Part shown: one piece after another, positions 1 through 5,754 of the stretch
Position numbering within the stretch: position 1 is the first letter of the stretch
Layout of the letters: every line of letters starts with the position of its first letter
NCBI GenBank assembly: GCA_041663285.1
Contig: JBAZSP010000032.1
Location: 1 to 10,730, forward strand
Direction of reading: 5' to 3'
Source: UBA1435 sp041663285
Lineage (GTDB): Bacteria; Patescibacteriota; Microgenomatia; UBA12405
Length of the DNA: 10,730 nt
Translations under genes and position numbers: made by a program
The notes under the pieces: model-generated
What the model was told of the DNA's origin: nothing
The model's input: only the letters and a program-made list of their open reading frames with translations
Database searches by the model: none

Positions 1-1
1 A

Positions 2-64
2 AAAAGAGGTAAGTCTTTAATCTTAGCCTACGAAGAGCTAATCAGGAGACTGGTTTTTACGTAG
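2..64 (+). CDS. possible 3' end of a plus-strand gene (partial)
   Basis: The second plus frame is open from the window edge for 20 codons and ends at a TAG at 62-64. It would encode a peptide ending in EELIRRLVFT, a composition compatible with the amphipathic C-terminal helix of a protein. The other two plus frames close within the first 18 bases. The gene would start outside the window, so nothing can be said about its function. A 20-codon open stretch can easily arise by chance, so this is a weak call. Confidence 0.25.
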   Translation, partial: KRGKSLILAYEELIRRLVFT

Positions 65-108
65 GAGGGGCGGGATACAGAAAATAGGAAAGATGCCCGT
101 AAGGGAGG

Positions 109-150
109 GTATTAAGTATTAAGTATTAAGTATTAAGTATTAGGTATTAA
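109..150. repeat. tandem heptamer repeat, six units of GTATTAA
   Basis: Six consecutive 7-base units start at 109, 116, 123, 130, 137 and 144. Five read GTATTAA; the fifth (137-143) reads GTATTAG. The array lies in the spacer before the plus-strand reading frame at 188. Perfect short tandem repeats of this kind arise by replication slippage and may vary in copy number between strains. No spacer sequences separate the units, so it is not a CRISPR array. Confidence 0.9.
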
Positions 151-187
151 GACACTATTGAAGATATAAAGAGACTATAATCGACAG

Positions 188-418
188 ATGGCACCGGAAC
201 AGATAGCGGGAACAAATATGTGGTATTTGAAAGGCAACGAGTTCTTCGCTGCCAGGACGACTAGCGGAGATACAGAAATCACCGGGCCGGCCTTTATAAT
301 TGTTGAACCAACAGATGCCGGACAAATCATAAAGGTCAGGTTTGCGGGCAAACTGGACCGGAAGGTTTATTTGGAAACAACGACATTTCCCAAATGTGTA
401 CAAACGAGACAGAAGTGA
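188..418 (+). CDS. hypothetical protein, 76 codons
   Basis: I do not recognise this protein. The ATG at 188 is the first start after an in-frame TAA at 167-169. The product has an N-terminal stretch around YLKGNEFFAARTTSGDTE (residues 13-30), then a segment rich in alternating hydrophobic residues (FIIVEP, IIKVRF, KVYLET), which suggests a small beta-rich fold. There is no signal peptide or membrane segment. An exact TATAAT hexamer lies at 176-181, six bases before the ATG. No convincing -35 box or Shine-Dalgarno is visible, so a leaderless transcript is conceivable. It ends 11 bases before the end of the minus-strand EF-Tu-like gene, a clean convergent arrangement that favours this frame over the 82-codon minus-strand frame covering the same bases. 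It could also be a fragment of a longer ancestral gene. Confidence 0.42.
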   Translation: MAPEQIAGTNMWYLKGNEFFAARTTSGDTEITGPAFIIVEPTDAGQIIKVRFAGKLDRKVYLETTTFPKCVQTRQK

Positions 419-429
419 TCTAAGGGGAC

Positions 430-681
430 TTAATCGACTTTATAGACAATATCGCCTTCGTTTACAGCTTGGGTAACTTTTAAACCAACCTCGTCGCCCT
501 GGGCGGCGCTGGGCACCTGGGCGTGGTTTACCTGCATGGAGTCAACTGTTTGAGTAACACCGATACCCTCCTCCCCTACCAAAATAGTGTCGCCGACTTT
601 GACGGAACCGTCGGTAAGTGAAAGCACAGCTACTTGGATCTTGTCAAAATAATGAACAATTTTCCCAATTTTTGTGTTCAT
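430..681 (-). CDS. standalone EF-Tu domain-2-like protein (translation elongation factor-like), 83 aa
   Basis: The product resembles domain II of translational GTPases, a small beta barrel, without any GTPase domain. Seen in the sequence: KVGDTILV (residues 28-35), TQTVDSMQVNH (43-53), GDEVGLKV (62-69) and NEGDIVYKV (74-82). These are the strand and turn motifs of the small family usually annotated as translation elongation factor-like protein, also related to the C-terminal domain of U32 peptidases. About 80 to 90 residues is the normal family length, so this is a complete gene rather than a broken EF-Tu. The molecular role of the family is not established; tRNA or ribosome binding is inference from the fold. 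The ATG at 679-681 has no Shine-Dalgarno. The gene stands alone, with plus-strand reading frames on both sides, so it is probably transcribed apart from the ribosomal operon. Confidence 0.8.
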   Translation of the reverse strand: MNTKIGKIVHYFDKIQVAVLSLTDGSVKVGDTILVGEEGIGVTQTVDSMQVNHAQVPSAAQGDEVGLKVTQAVNEGDIVYKVD

Positions 682-772
682 ATGGAATAAAATAAGTAAT
701 TAGCTAATTTTAACAGATTGGCTTTTTGCTGAGGTATTTAAAAACTTTAATGTATATGCTATGCTTGGCATC

Positions 773-937
773 ATGGGTTTAGATAAAGATATTAAAAATA
801 AGTGGAATTTGCTGATACAAAATAGTAACCGGCGAAACGAGGAAGAACGGAAAAAAGACAGGATGAAGAAGACTGATAGACTGTGCAAGAGTAAGGTAGT
901 CTATTCGTGGCTGTCAAAAAATTTAGGGGAATGCTAA
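773..937 (+). CDS. small basic hypothetical protein, 54 codons
   Basis: This short frame begins at ATG 773 (an in-frame alternative ATG at 761 would add four codons) and stops at TAA 935-937. The product is highly charged, with a lysine/arginine/glutamate-rich centre (NRRNEEERKKDRMKKTDR, residues 19-36) likely to form a long helix, and it ends in cysteine. It occupies the gap between the divergent EF-Tu-like gene and uppP, and its stop overlaps the uppP stop by four bases on the opposite strand. No Shine-Dalgarno or clear promoter precedes it, and no family is recognised. The fit into the gap and the coherent composition favour a real gene, but a chance frame in AT-rich DNA remains possible. 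The overlapping 62-codon minus frame (700-888) looks less protein-like. Confidence 0.35.
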   Translation: MGLDKDIKNKWNLLIQNSNRRNEEERKKDRMKKTDRLCKSKVVYSWLSKNLGEC

Positions 938-1665
938 AAAACAAGTAGCTTGAGGACCAAAGAAAGCCCTAAAAGGTAAAAGCCGAAATAATGCAACCGC
1001 CGGTTTATGGCCAATTTTTCAAACCACCTTAAACTTAGACTGGAAAAGATAAATACCAGCATGAACGCTATTAGGTAGACCGGGCTAAAAAAATTGCCGG
1101 CGGTAAAATCTTTGGAAGCAAGGAGTAACGAGCCTAAAGTAGCCGGTATAAATAGAAAGAAAGAAAAAGAAAAGGCCATTGCCGGAGACAGCCCCAAGAG
1201 CATACCGGCAAAAATTGTGGCCGTAGAGCGAGAGACACCGGGAAGGATGGCAACCGCCTGGAAAAGGCCAATGATAAATGCCTTAAAAAATGTCAAGGGA
1301 GCATCGGACACCTTAAGCGTTTTGGTATAAAGTAAAAGGATGCCGGTTAAGGCAAAAAAATAGGGCAGGAACTTCGGTTGACCAAAAATAAGTTCTATCT
1401 GATCGTCAAAGACTATCCCAACAAAAGCTGCCGGGAGTGAAGCAACTAGAATATATTTTAAGTTCGAGAAGAAGGACTTTAACTGGTTACGAAAATAATA
1501 AAGTAACGGCAGGAGAGTGGATAAATGGAGAAATATGTCGAAAGTAAGGGAGGGCTCGATATCTAAAATATATCCAAGAAGATGCAAATGGCCGGATGAG
1601 GAGATGGGTAAAAACTCGGCAATCCCCTGGACGAGGGAAAAAAGCAGGATTGAAAGCCAACTCAT
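934..1665 (-). CDS. uppP: undecaprenyl-diphosphate phosphatase (BacA/UppP family)
   Basis: This integral membrane enzyme removes one phosphate from undecaprenyl diphosphate, regenerating the lipid carrier for peptidoglycan and other surface polymers; in other bacteria it confers basal bacitracin resistance. Both family signatures are present: QGIAEFLPISSSGHL at residues 13-27, carrying the catalytic glutamate Glu17 and the serine cluster, and PGVSRSTAT at 142-150, carrying Arg146. In the second motif the usual glycine after SRS is threonine (Thr148). The rest is a series of hydrophobic segments, consistent with the two-repeat multi-spanning fold. At 243 residues it is slightly shorter than the usual 260 to 280. 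The ATG is 11 bases after the rpsI stop with no Shine-Dalgarno, so it is probably read through from the ribosomal operon. Its stop overlaps that of a small plus-strand frame. Confidence 0.95.
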   Translation of the reverse strand: MSWLSILLFSLVQGIAEFLPISSSGHLHLLGYILDIEPSLTFDIFLHLSTLLPLLYYFRNQLKSFFSNLKYILVASLPAAFVGIVFDDQIELIFGQPKFLPYFFALTGILLLYTKTLKVSDAPLTFFKAFIIGLFQAVAILPGVSRSTATIFAGMLLGLSPAMAFSFSFFLFIPATLGSLLLASKDFTAGNFFSPVYLIAFMLVFIFSSLSLRWFEKLAINRRLHYFGFYLLGLSLVLKLLVF

Positions 1666-1676
1666 GCCGGGGAAGC

Positions 1677-2084
1677 TTAACGCTTGGGTGACTGTTTTTG
1701 GCGGCGGGCCTTGCCTCCGGTACCCACCTGACGGCGCTGGCGTACCCGGGAATCAACGGTTAGCAAACCCTTTGATCTTAATAAAGGAGTGTATTGCTGA
1801 TCAATTTTTCTTAGAGCCCGAGAAATGGCCAGGACTAGGGCGTCTTTTTGACCTTTTTTACCTCCACCAACGATTTTGGCGAGGAAATAATATTTTTCCG
1901 GGTTGCTGGTTAAAATAAATGGCTCGTTTAGATCGTTCTGGGAAAGTAAATCAGGAAAGTACTTAACGGAACTTTGATTGTTAATCTGGGATTCCTGCTT
2001 GCCCAGAAACAGTTTCACTGTAGCGATTGATGATTTACGACGGCCAAAAGCATAGGTATAGGCAGTAGGAGTTTTTTTGGTCAT
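1677..2084 (-). CDS. rpsI: 30S ribosomal protein S9 (uS9)
   Basis: uS9 binds the head of the small subunit, and its C-terminal tail reaches the P-site tRNA. Seen here: YAFGRRKSSIATVKL (residues 11-25), GGGKKGQKDALVLAI (73-87), the late segment RVRQRRQVGTGGKARRQK, and a final QSPKR. The usual ending is FSKR, so the terminal Ser-Lys-Arg is altered to Ser-Pro-Lys-Arg while the last two basic residues that contact tRNA are kept. The usual SGQA motif reads KGQKDA. The length of 135 is normal. It starts two bases after the rplM stop, as in the conserved rplM-rpsI pair, without a visible Shine-Dalgarno, suggesting translational coupling. An 11-base gap leads to uppP. Confidence 0.97.
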   Translation of the reverse strand: MTKKTPTAYTYAFGRRKSSIATVKLFLGKQESQINNQSSVKYFPDLLSQNDLNEPFILTSNPEKYYFLAKIVGGGKKGQKDALVLAISRALRKIDQQYTPLLRSKGLLTVDSRVRQRRQVGTGGKARRQKQSPKR

Positions 2085-2086
2085 AG

Positions 2087-2509
2087 TTAGCTTTTTATTT
2101 TATCGGCGTAGGGATGTTCCTGGCCTACAAAAATTTTTAAACGCTTTATCCGCAAATCGCGCAGCTTATTCTTGGGTAACATGCCATAAACACCATGACG
2201 AATAACCAACCGGGGATCTTTTTTCATCAATTCCTGAAAGGTGGCCTCTCTAATTCCGCCCGGATAGTTGGTGTAATGGTAGTATATTTTTGTTTTTGCC
2301 TTTGTACCGGTAACGGTTATAGCCTTGGCATTAATGGCAACAACGCAGTCTCCATCGTCACGATTAAAAGATTGACGAGGATTTGACTTACCCATTAATA
2401 TTTGGGCAATTTGAGTACACATCCGGCCAAGTGTTTGACCTTCGAGATTTATTAAAAACCATTTACGGTCGGTTTTGGGGCCTTTGGCTTGAAAAGTAGT
2501 TGATTTCAT
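2087..2509 (-). CDS. rplM: 50S ribosomal protein L13 (uL13)
   Basis: uL13 is an early assembly protein of the large subunit that binds 23S rRNA. The family core is clear: KWFLINLEGQTLGRM (residues 16-30), a central YYHYTNYPGG (76-85), GMLPKNKLR (109-117) and the closing EHPY (131-134). At 140 residues it has the usual length. Its ATG overlaps the rplQ TGA stop in an ATGA tetranucleotide, and a strong AAGGAG Shine-Dalgarno seven bases upstream is embedded in the last rplQ codons. This is one of only two genes in the operon with such a site. In many bacteria rplM-rpsI is a separate operon; here it follows the alpha operon directly. Confidence 0.98.
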   Translation of the reverse strand: MKSTTFQAKGPKTDRKWFLINLEGQTLGRMCTQIAQILMGKSNPRQSFNRDDGDCVVAINAKAITVTGTKAKTKIYYHYTNYPGGIREATFQELMKKDPRLVIRHGVYGMLPKNKLRDLRIKRLKIFVGQEHPYADKIKS

Positions 2510-2976
2510 TTTGACTCCTTTTTGGATGTAACTTTTTTAGCAGTACTTTTGGTGGCTTTTGCCGTAACTTTTTGAGCTTTGGCCGGGACCTTGGAAGGAG
2601 CCGAACTAGGTAGTTGATAACTTTTTACAAATGCTAGTTTAACCATAAGAGCGTGATCGCCCTGACGAAAAACCAAATTTTCCATGTGGGTAAAATTGGA
2701 ATGTTGGTCGGGGAATAGCTCTTTTAGGTAATTATAGATTTTTTGTCGGGCAGAAAGTTTTTGGAAGTAGGGCGATAAAAGCCGCTGACCAACCAAGTCG
2801 TTGGAAGCCAAAATTGACGACACCAATCTCTCAATCAAGGGAGTGACCGCCCTGGCTTTGGCTTGGGTAGTCTTTATTGAACCGTAAGTCAAAAAACTTC
2901 GAGTTTGGACGCGAAACAGTGCCTGACGCTCATTGTGATTACGGCCTAATTTTTTCCCAAAAAGTCGGTGTTTCAT
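2506..2976 (-). CDS. rplQ: 50S ribosomal protein L17 (bL17) with a basic C-terminal extension
   Basis: bL17 is a large-subunit protein near the exit of the peptide tunnel. The N-terminal family block starting MKHRLFGKKLGRNHNERQAL (residues 1-20) is diagnostic, followed by SIKTTQAKARAVTPLIERLV (33-52) and a central region (76-88, ARQKIYNYLKELF) that replaces the family's usual region. Residues 123-156 form a low-complexity tail of lysine, alanine, threonine and serine that is probably disordered and contacts rRNA; the total of 156 is longer than the 115 to 130 common in the family. It starts six bases after rpoA, the usual order, and ends in TGA overlapping the rplM start by four bases. The TGA stop shows that UGA is a stop codon in this genome. 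Confidence 0.97.
   Translation of the reverse strand: MKHRLFGKKLGRNHNERQALFRVQTRSFLTYGSIKTTQAKARAVTPLIERLVSSILASNDLVGQRLLSPYFQKLSARQKIYNYLKELFPDQHSNFTHMENLVFRQGDHALMVKLAFVKSYQLPSSAPSKVPAKAQKVTAKATKSTAKKVTSKKESK
2515..2520 (-). promoter_or_regulatory. Shine-Dalgarno AAGGAG for rplM
   Basis: The minus strand reads AAGGAG here, five to six bases from optimal spacing to the rplM ATG at 2507-2509. It lies inside the final lysine, glutamate and serine codons of rplQ, so the site is also under coding constraint. It supports the rplM start chosen. Confidence 0.75.
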
Positions 2977-2982
2977 AATACG

Positions 2983-3900
2983 CTATTTCCAGGAAAAGCC
3001 CTTTTCCTTTAACCAAGAATCAATGATTTTTAATGACTTTTCGCCAACATTTTTGGCTTTGCTGACTTCTCCCCGACCGGCTTTAATCAGAACATCGATG
3101 GTAGTATAACCGGCCTTTTTGAGAGCATTGGTTACCCGAAGAGGTAGTTCTATTTCTTCAATAGAGATATCAAATCCTTGAGGAGCCGGAGTGGCGGATA
3201 AAGTAATTGTTTCCTCTTCAAAATCTTTGGGGTCAAGAATTTGGGAATAAGAACTTATTAAATCCTTGGCAGCTAATTTTAAAGCTTGCATTGGATCAAT
3301 CGAACCGTCGGTCCAAATTTCCAAAGTTAGTTTGTCGTAGTTTGATTTTTTACCTAGACGAGTCGGCTCAACGGTATAATTAACCTTTTTTACCGGAGTA
3401 AAAGCGGCATCAAGAATTATTTCACCAACGGTGTCGGTTTTTTGCTCTTTGGCCAAAGTGTACCCAATGCCTTTTTCAACTGTCATTTCGATTTTCAAAG
3501 ATGACTTGGCATCAGCCAAGGTGGCAATTAGCTGGTCGGGATTGGCTACCTGGCAAATTTCAGGCGTTTCGATATCACCTGCTGTTACCGGGCCCGGTCC
3601 TTTTTTGTTGAGGGTGAGAGTAAGCGGCTCATTTTTGGCGTAATTAAATTTGACCTTTTTAAGGTTTAGGGAAACTTCTACCAAATCTTCTTTTACACCG
3701 GTAAGGGTAGTAAAAAGATGGTTGGCGCCATTGATTTTTATTCTGGTGATAGCGGCTCCGGGAACGGTGATGAGTAAAACCCGACGAAGGCTATTACCAA
3801 GAGTGTGGCCAAATCCGCCAACCAATGGGGTTAGCTCATATTTGCCGTAGGTTTTGGTGCTTTTTAAACTATTAAGCCGAAATTTGCTAGTGTCAATCAT
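2983..3900 (-). CDS. rpoA: DNA-directed RNA polymerase subunit alpha
   Basis: Alpha dimerises to seed RNA polymerase assembly and, through its C-terminal domain, contacts upstream promoter DNA and activators. The N-terminal dimerisation domain carries GHTLGNSLRRVLL (residues 31-43), followed by the insert domain and a closing dimer-domain segment around DPMQALKLAAKDLI (202-215). A short linker leads to the helix-hairpin-helix C-terminal domain (about 247-301), with LPLRVTNALKKAG (252-264), where Arg255 and Asn258 match the E. coli DNA-contacting Arg265 and Asn268, and KNVGEKSLKII (283-293). At 305 residues it is complete, so UP-element recognition is probably retained. A clear AAGGAG Shine-Dalgarno precedes the ATG, unlike most genes in the operon. 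It lies in the usual place between rpsD and rplQ. Confidence 0.98.
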   Translation of the reverse strand: MIDTSKFRLNSLKSTKTYGKYELTPLVGGFGHTLGNSLRRVLLITVPGAAITRIKINGANHLFTTLTGVKEDLVEVSLNLKKVKFNYAKNEPLTLTLNKKGPGPVTAGDIETPEICQVANPDQLIATLADAKSSLKIEMTVEKGIGYTLAKEQKTDTVGEIILDAAFTPVKKVNYTVEPTRLGKKSNYDKLTLEIWTDGSIDPMQALKLAAKDLISSYSQILDPKDFEEETITLSATPAPQGFDISIEEIELPLRVTNALKKAGYTTIDVLIKAGRGEVSKAKNVGEKSLKIIDSWLKEKGFSWK

Positions 3901-3904
3901 GTTA

Positions 3905-3910
3905 CTCCTT
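3905..3910 (-). promoter_or_regulatory. Shine-Dalgarno AAGGAG for rpoA
   Basis: AAGGAG on the minus strand, about six bases before the rpoA ATG at 3898-3900. It begins in the last base of the rpsD stop region and fills the nine-base spacer. It fixes the start of rpoA and implies independent initiation rather than only coupling to rpsD. Confidence 0.8.
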
Positions 3911-4542
3911 TATCTGGAATAATATTCAACTATTAAATTAATATCAATATCGTTTGACGCTTCGGTTAACCTGGGCGCCGAGGTTACTTTGGCGGAATAG
4001 TGGGACCTATCTACGTCCAGCCAGGCAGGAGTAGAAGGATCTTTGTCGTTTATACGAAATATATCTTTGACATTGTCCAAAATCTTGGGATTAACACTGA
4101 TCACGTCACCGGCTTTGGCCAAATATGAGGGTGTATTAAGAGGCTTACCGTTTATAAAGATATTGCCGTGACCGATTAACTGTTTGGCACTGGAACGGGA
4201 GCTTGATAAACCGGAAGAATAAACGAGACTGTCGAGGCGTCTTTCCAAAAGGGAAAGAAAGTTTAACCCCACTAAACCTTTAAGCTTTTTAGCCTGGCGA
4301 AAGAGATTGCTGAATTGGGCTTCGTTAAGGCCGTAAATACGCTTAGCTTTTTGCTTAGCTCTCAATTGTAGTCCGTAATCGGTGGGCTTTTTGGTACGTT
4401 TGATGCCATGCATTCCCGGAGGAACTGCCCCCTTCCTTTCGATGGGACACTTAGAAGAATTGCAGCGAGTGCCTTTAAGGAAAAGCTTCATGCCTTCGGC
4501 ACGACATAATCGACATTTGGATTCAGCGGTAATGCGGCTCAT
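3910..4542 (-). CDS. rpsD: 30S ribosomal protein S4 (uS4), zinc-binding form
   Basis: uS4 nucleates assembly of the 30S body by binding 16S rRNA and, in E. coli, represses translation of the alpha operon. The N-terminus keeps four cysteines, Cys10, Cys13, Cys27 and Cys32 (CRLC and CNSSKC), the zinc-binding (C+) arrangement also seen in Thermus S4. PPGMHG (41-46) follows. The S4 RNA-binding domain runs from about LERRLDSLVY (99-108) through GHGNIFINGKPLNTPSYLAKA (start at 124), and the protein ends with the classic LIVEYYSR. Length 210 is normal. It begins three bases after rpsK without a Shine-Dalgarno. If S4 feedback exists here, the inverted repeat upstream of rpmJ is the obvious candidate target (inference). 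Confidence 0.98.
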   Translation of the reverse strand: MSRITAESKCRLCRAEGMKLFLKGTRCNSSKCPIERKGAVPPGMHGIKRTKKPTDYGLQLRAKQKAKRIYGLNEAQFSNLFRQAKKLKGLVGLNFLSLLERRLDSLVYSSGLSSSRSSAKQLIGHGNIFINGKPLNTPSYLAKAGDVISVNPKILDNVKDIFRINDKDPSTPAWLDVDRSHYSAKVTSAPRLTEASNDIDINLIVEYYSR

Positions 4543-4545
4543 GGA

Positions 4546-4947
4546 TTAGATGCTTCTTTGCTTAGGAGGACGTGGCCCATTGTGGGGAATGGGGGTGATG
4601 TCGGCTATCATTTCTATTTCGAAATCCCTTTTGGTCCGAAGATGCCTAAGAGCGGCATCGCGACCGACACCCGGTCCTTTTAAGTAAACCGATAATTTTT
4701 TGATACCATATTTTTTGGCTTCTTCAAGAGTTTTTTCGATAGCAGTAGTAGCAGCAAATGGGGTTGATTTCCGGGCACCCTTGAAACCACAGTTGCCCGA
4801 GCTTGACCATGACAGAACATTCCCGTGAGGATCAGTAATACTTACAATAGTATTGTTGAAAGTCGAGCTAACATACAGCCGGCCATCAGCAAAGTTCTTG
4901 TAGACCTTTTTTTTGGTGGTTGAAGAAGATGGAGTGTCTTTGGCCAT
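4546..4947 (-). CDS. rpsK: 30S ribosomal protein S11 (uS11)
   Basis: uS11 sits on the platform of the small subunit and shapes the mRNA path near the E site. Diagnostic segments are LYVSSTFNNTIVSITDPHGN (residues 24-43), GFKGARKSTPFAA (54-66), KGPGVGRDAALR (90-101) and the terminal HNGPRPPKQR (122-131). In the last motif the cysteine common in proteobacterial HNGCRPPK is glycine. A short Ser/Thr/Lys-rich N-terminal extension precedes the core; 133 residues is typical. Only three bases separate it from rpsM and from rpsD, and no Shine-Dalgarno precedes the ATG, so translation probably depends on coupling. Confidence 0.98.
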   Translation of the reverse strand: MAKDTPSSSTTKKKVYKNFADGRLYVSSTFNNTIVSITDPHGNVLSWSSSGNCGFKGARKSTPFAATTAIEKTLEEAKKYGIKKLSVYLKGPGVGRDAALRHLRTKRDFEIEMIADITPIPHNGPRPPKQRSI

Positions 4948-4950
4948 AGG

Positions 4951-5370
4951 TTATTCGTTTTTGGCAACTGAAGCGGCCTTTTGCTGGGTTTCGATTTTGG
5001 ACCAAGCTTCCTTGGTTAGTGAACCAACTGTTTTCTTTTTACCTTTTCGGGTACGAGAATTGGATTTGGTCCGCTGCCCACGAACTGGGAGGCCGACAAT
5101 GTGCCGGATGCCGCGATAACATTTAATAGCTCTTAAACGGTCAATATTTTCCCTGATCTCTTTTTTGAGATCACCTTCAACGGTAAAATTTTCCAGGGCT
5201 TTCATTAAATTTCCAATATCATCACGAGTGAGTGTTTTAATGCGAGTGTTGACGTTTATGTTTGCCAGTTTGGCTAATCTTACTACATTGGAGGGACCAA
5301 TACCAAAAAAACGGGTTAAGCCAACCTGGGCTCTTTCGTTATCTGGAATTTCTACACCGGCAATTCTCAT
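4951..5370 (-). CDS. rpsM: 30S ribosomal protein S13 (uS13)
   Basis: uS13 is in the head of the small subunit and forms intersubunit bridges with the large subunit. The protein opens with the family signature MRIAGVEIPDNERAQVGLTR (1-20) and has FFGIG (21-25) in the helix-turn-helix region. It carries the basic tail block RGIRHIVGLPVRGQR (86-100) followed by a run of Thr, Lys, Ser and Arg to about residue 113. An extra C-terminal stretch to residue 139 makes it longer than the usual 115 to 125. It follows rpmJ by six bases, as in most bacteria. No Shine-Dalgarno is seen before the ATG at 5368-5370. Confidence 0.98.
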   Translation of the reverse strand: MRIAGVEIPDNERAQVGLTRFFGIGPSNVVRLAKLANINVNTRIKTLTRDDIGNLMKALENFTVEGDLKKEIRENIDRLRAIKCYRGIRHIVGLPVRGQRTKSNSRTRKGKKKTVGSLTKEAWSKIETQQKAASVAKNE

Positions 5371-5376
5371 ATAAAT

Positions 5377-5490
5377 TTAACCCTGTTTTTGGGTGTGTTT
5401 CTTGATGGAACAAATAACGCGCCGAATACCCCGTCGAATAACGATCTTGCATTTTTTACAGCGCCTTTTAATACTTGATTGGACTTTCAT
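5377..5490 (-). CDS. rpmJ: 50S ribosomal protein L36 (bL36)
   Basis: The smallest ribosomal protein: 37 residues starting MKVQSSIKRRCKKCKIVIRR. The zinc ligands are all present: Cys11 and Cys14 in CKKC, Cys27 in VICS, and His32, so this is the zinc-binding (C+) form. It binds 23S rRNA late in large-subunit assembly. The position between infA and rpsM is the normal bacterial order. The ATG is at 5488-5490 and the stop is TAA at 5377-5379. No Shine-Dalgarno is visible, and an inverted repeat ends eight bases before the start codon, which may affect its translation. Basic residues dominate, as is usual in the family. Confidence 0.96.
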   Translation of the reverse strand: MKVQSSIKRRCKKCKIVIRRGIRRVICSIKKHTQKQG

Positions 5491-5498
5491 AATAAGAC

Positions 5499-5533
5499 TT
5501 GGATATTGTAACCTAAAGTAGGCCTAATATCAA
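5499..5533 (-). promoter_or_regulatory. inverted repeat between infA and rpmJ, possible RNA hairpin of the alpha-operon leader
   Basis: On the minus strand the 57-base infA-rpmJ spacer contains nested inverted repeats. The outer arms GATATT and AATATC pair perfectly (5526-5531 with 5502-5507). The inner arms CCTA and TAGG (5522-5519 and 5515-5512 on the plus numbering) close a three-base loop, and two G-U pairs would extend the inner stem to six base pairs in RNA. No U-run follows on the transcribed strand, so it is not a standard intrinsic terminator. It lies at the spc/alpha operon boundary, eight bases before rpmJ. A role as ribosomal-protein binding site, RNA processing site or attenuator is inference. 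Confidence 0.5.
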
Positions 5534-5547
5534 AGAGATAATTGGGG

Positions 5548-5754
5548 CTAACCCCGATAGACTATCCGGCCTTTGTCGCCGTCCGGACTGATAACTATTG
5601 ATACCTGGTCTCCGGCCATAATCCGGATATGGTTAATACGCAGTTTTCCAGCTAAATGAGCAAGTATTTCCCTGCCGTCCTGGAGCTTAACCCGAAAAAG
5701 GGTGTTGGGCAAAACTTCAATAACAAGTCCTTTGAGTTGGGGTTCGTTAGACAT
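5548..5754 (-). CDS. infA: translation initiation factor IF-1
   Basis: IF-1 is a single OB-fold protein that binds the ribosomal A site during initiation and assists IF-2 and IF-3. The family pattern is visible: an N-terminal strand around KGLVIEVLPNTLFRVKL (residues 8-24), then GREILAHLAGKLRINHIRIM (27-46), GDQVSIVISP (48-57) and the closing KGRIVYR (61-67). At 68 residues it is a few residues shorter than the usual 71 to 72 because the last loop is trimmed. Its ATG lies inside the end of the upstream kinase-like gene, an eight-base overlap, so the two are translationally coupled. map, which commonly precedes infA, is not present. Confidence 0.96.
   Translation of the reverse strand: MSNEPQLKGLVIEVLPNTLFRVKLQDGREILAHLAGKLRINHIRIMAGDQVSIVISPDGDKGRIVYRG

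Noticed and set aside
109..150. CRISPR-like array
   Set aside because: Units are seven bases and directly adjacent, without spacers.
155..403. Minus-strand frame of 82 codons
   Set aside because: It overlaps the 188-418 plus frame almost completely, and its composition is that of an antisense shadow; gene spacing on the plus strand fits better.
430..681. Truncated tuf pseudogene
   Set aside because: The sequence matches a small standalone family of this length with its own start and conserved ends, rather than a fragment of EF-Tu.
700..888. Minus-strand frame of 62 codons rich in Ser, Phe and Leu
   Set aside because: This is the pattern expected opposite a Lys/Glu/Arg-rich plus frame; no motif and no ribosome binding site.
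1487..1756. Minus-strand frame of 89 codons across the rpsI-uppP junction
   Set aside because: Out of frame with both real genes on the same strand; no family features.
1517..1918. Plus-strand frame of 133 codons
   Set aside because: Lies antisense to uppP and rpsI, both firmly identified by motifs.
5499..5533. Intrinsic terminator between infA and rpmJ
   Set aside because: The hairpin is good but no run of U follows on the transcribed strand, and essential ribosomal genes continue in the same direction.
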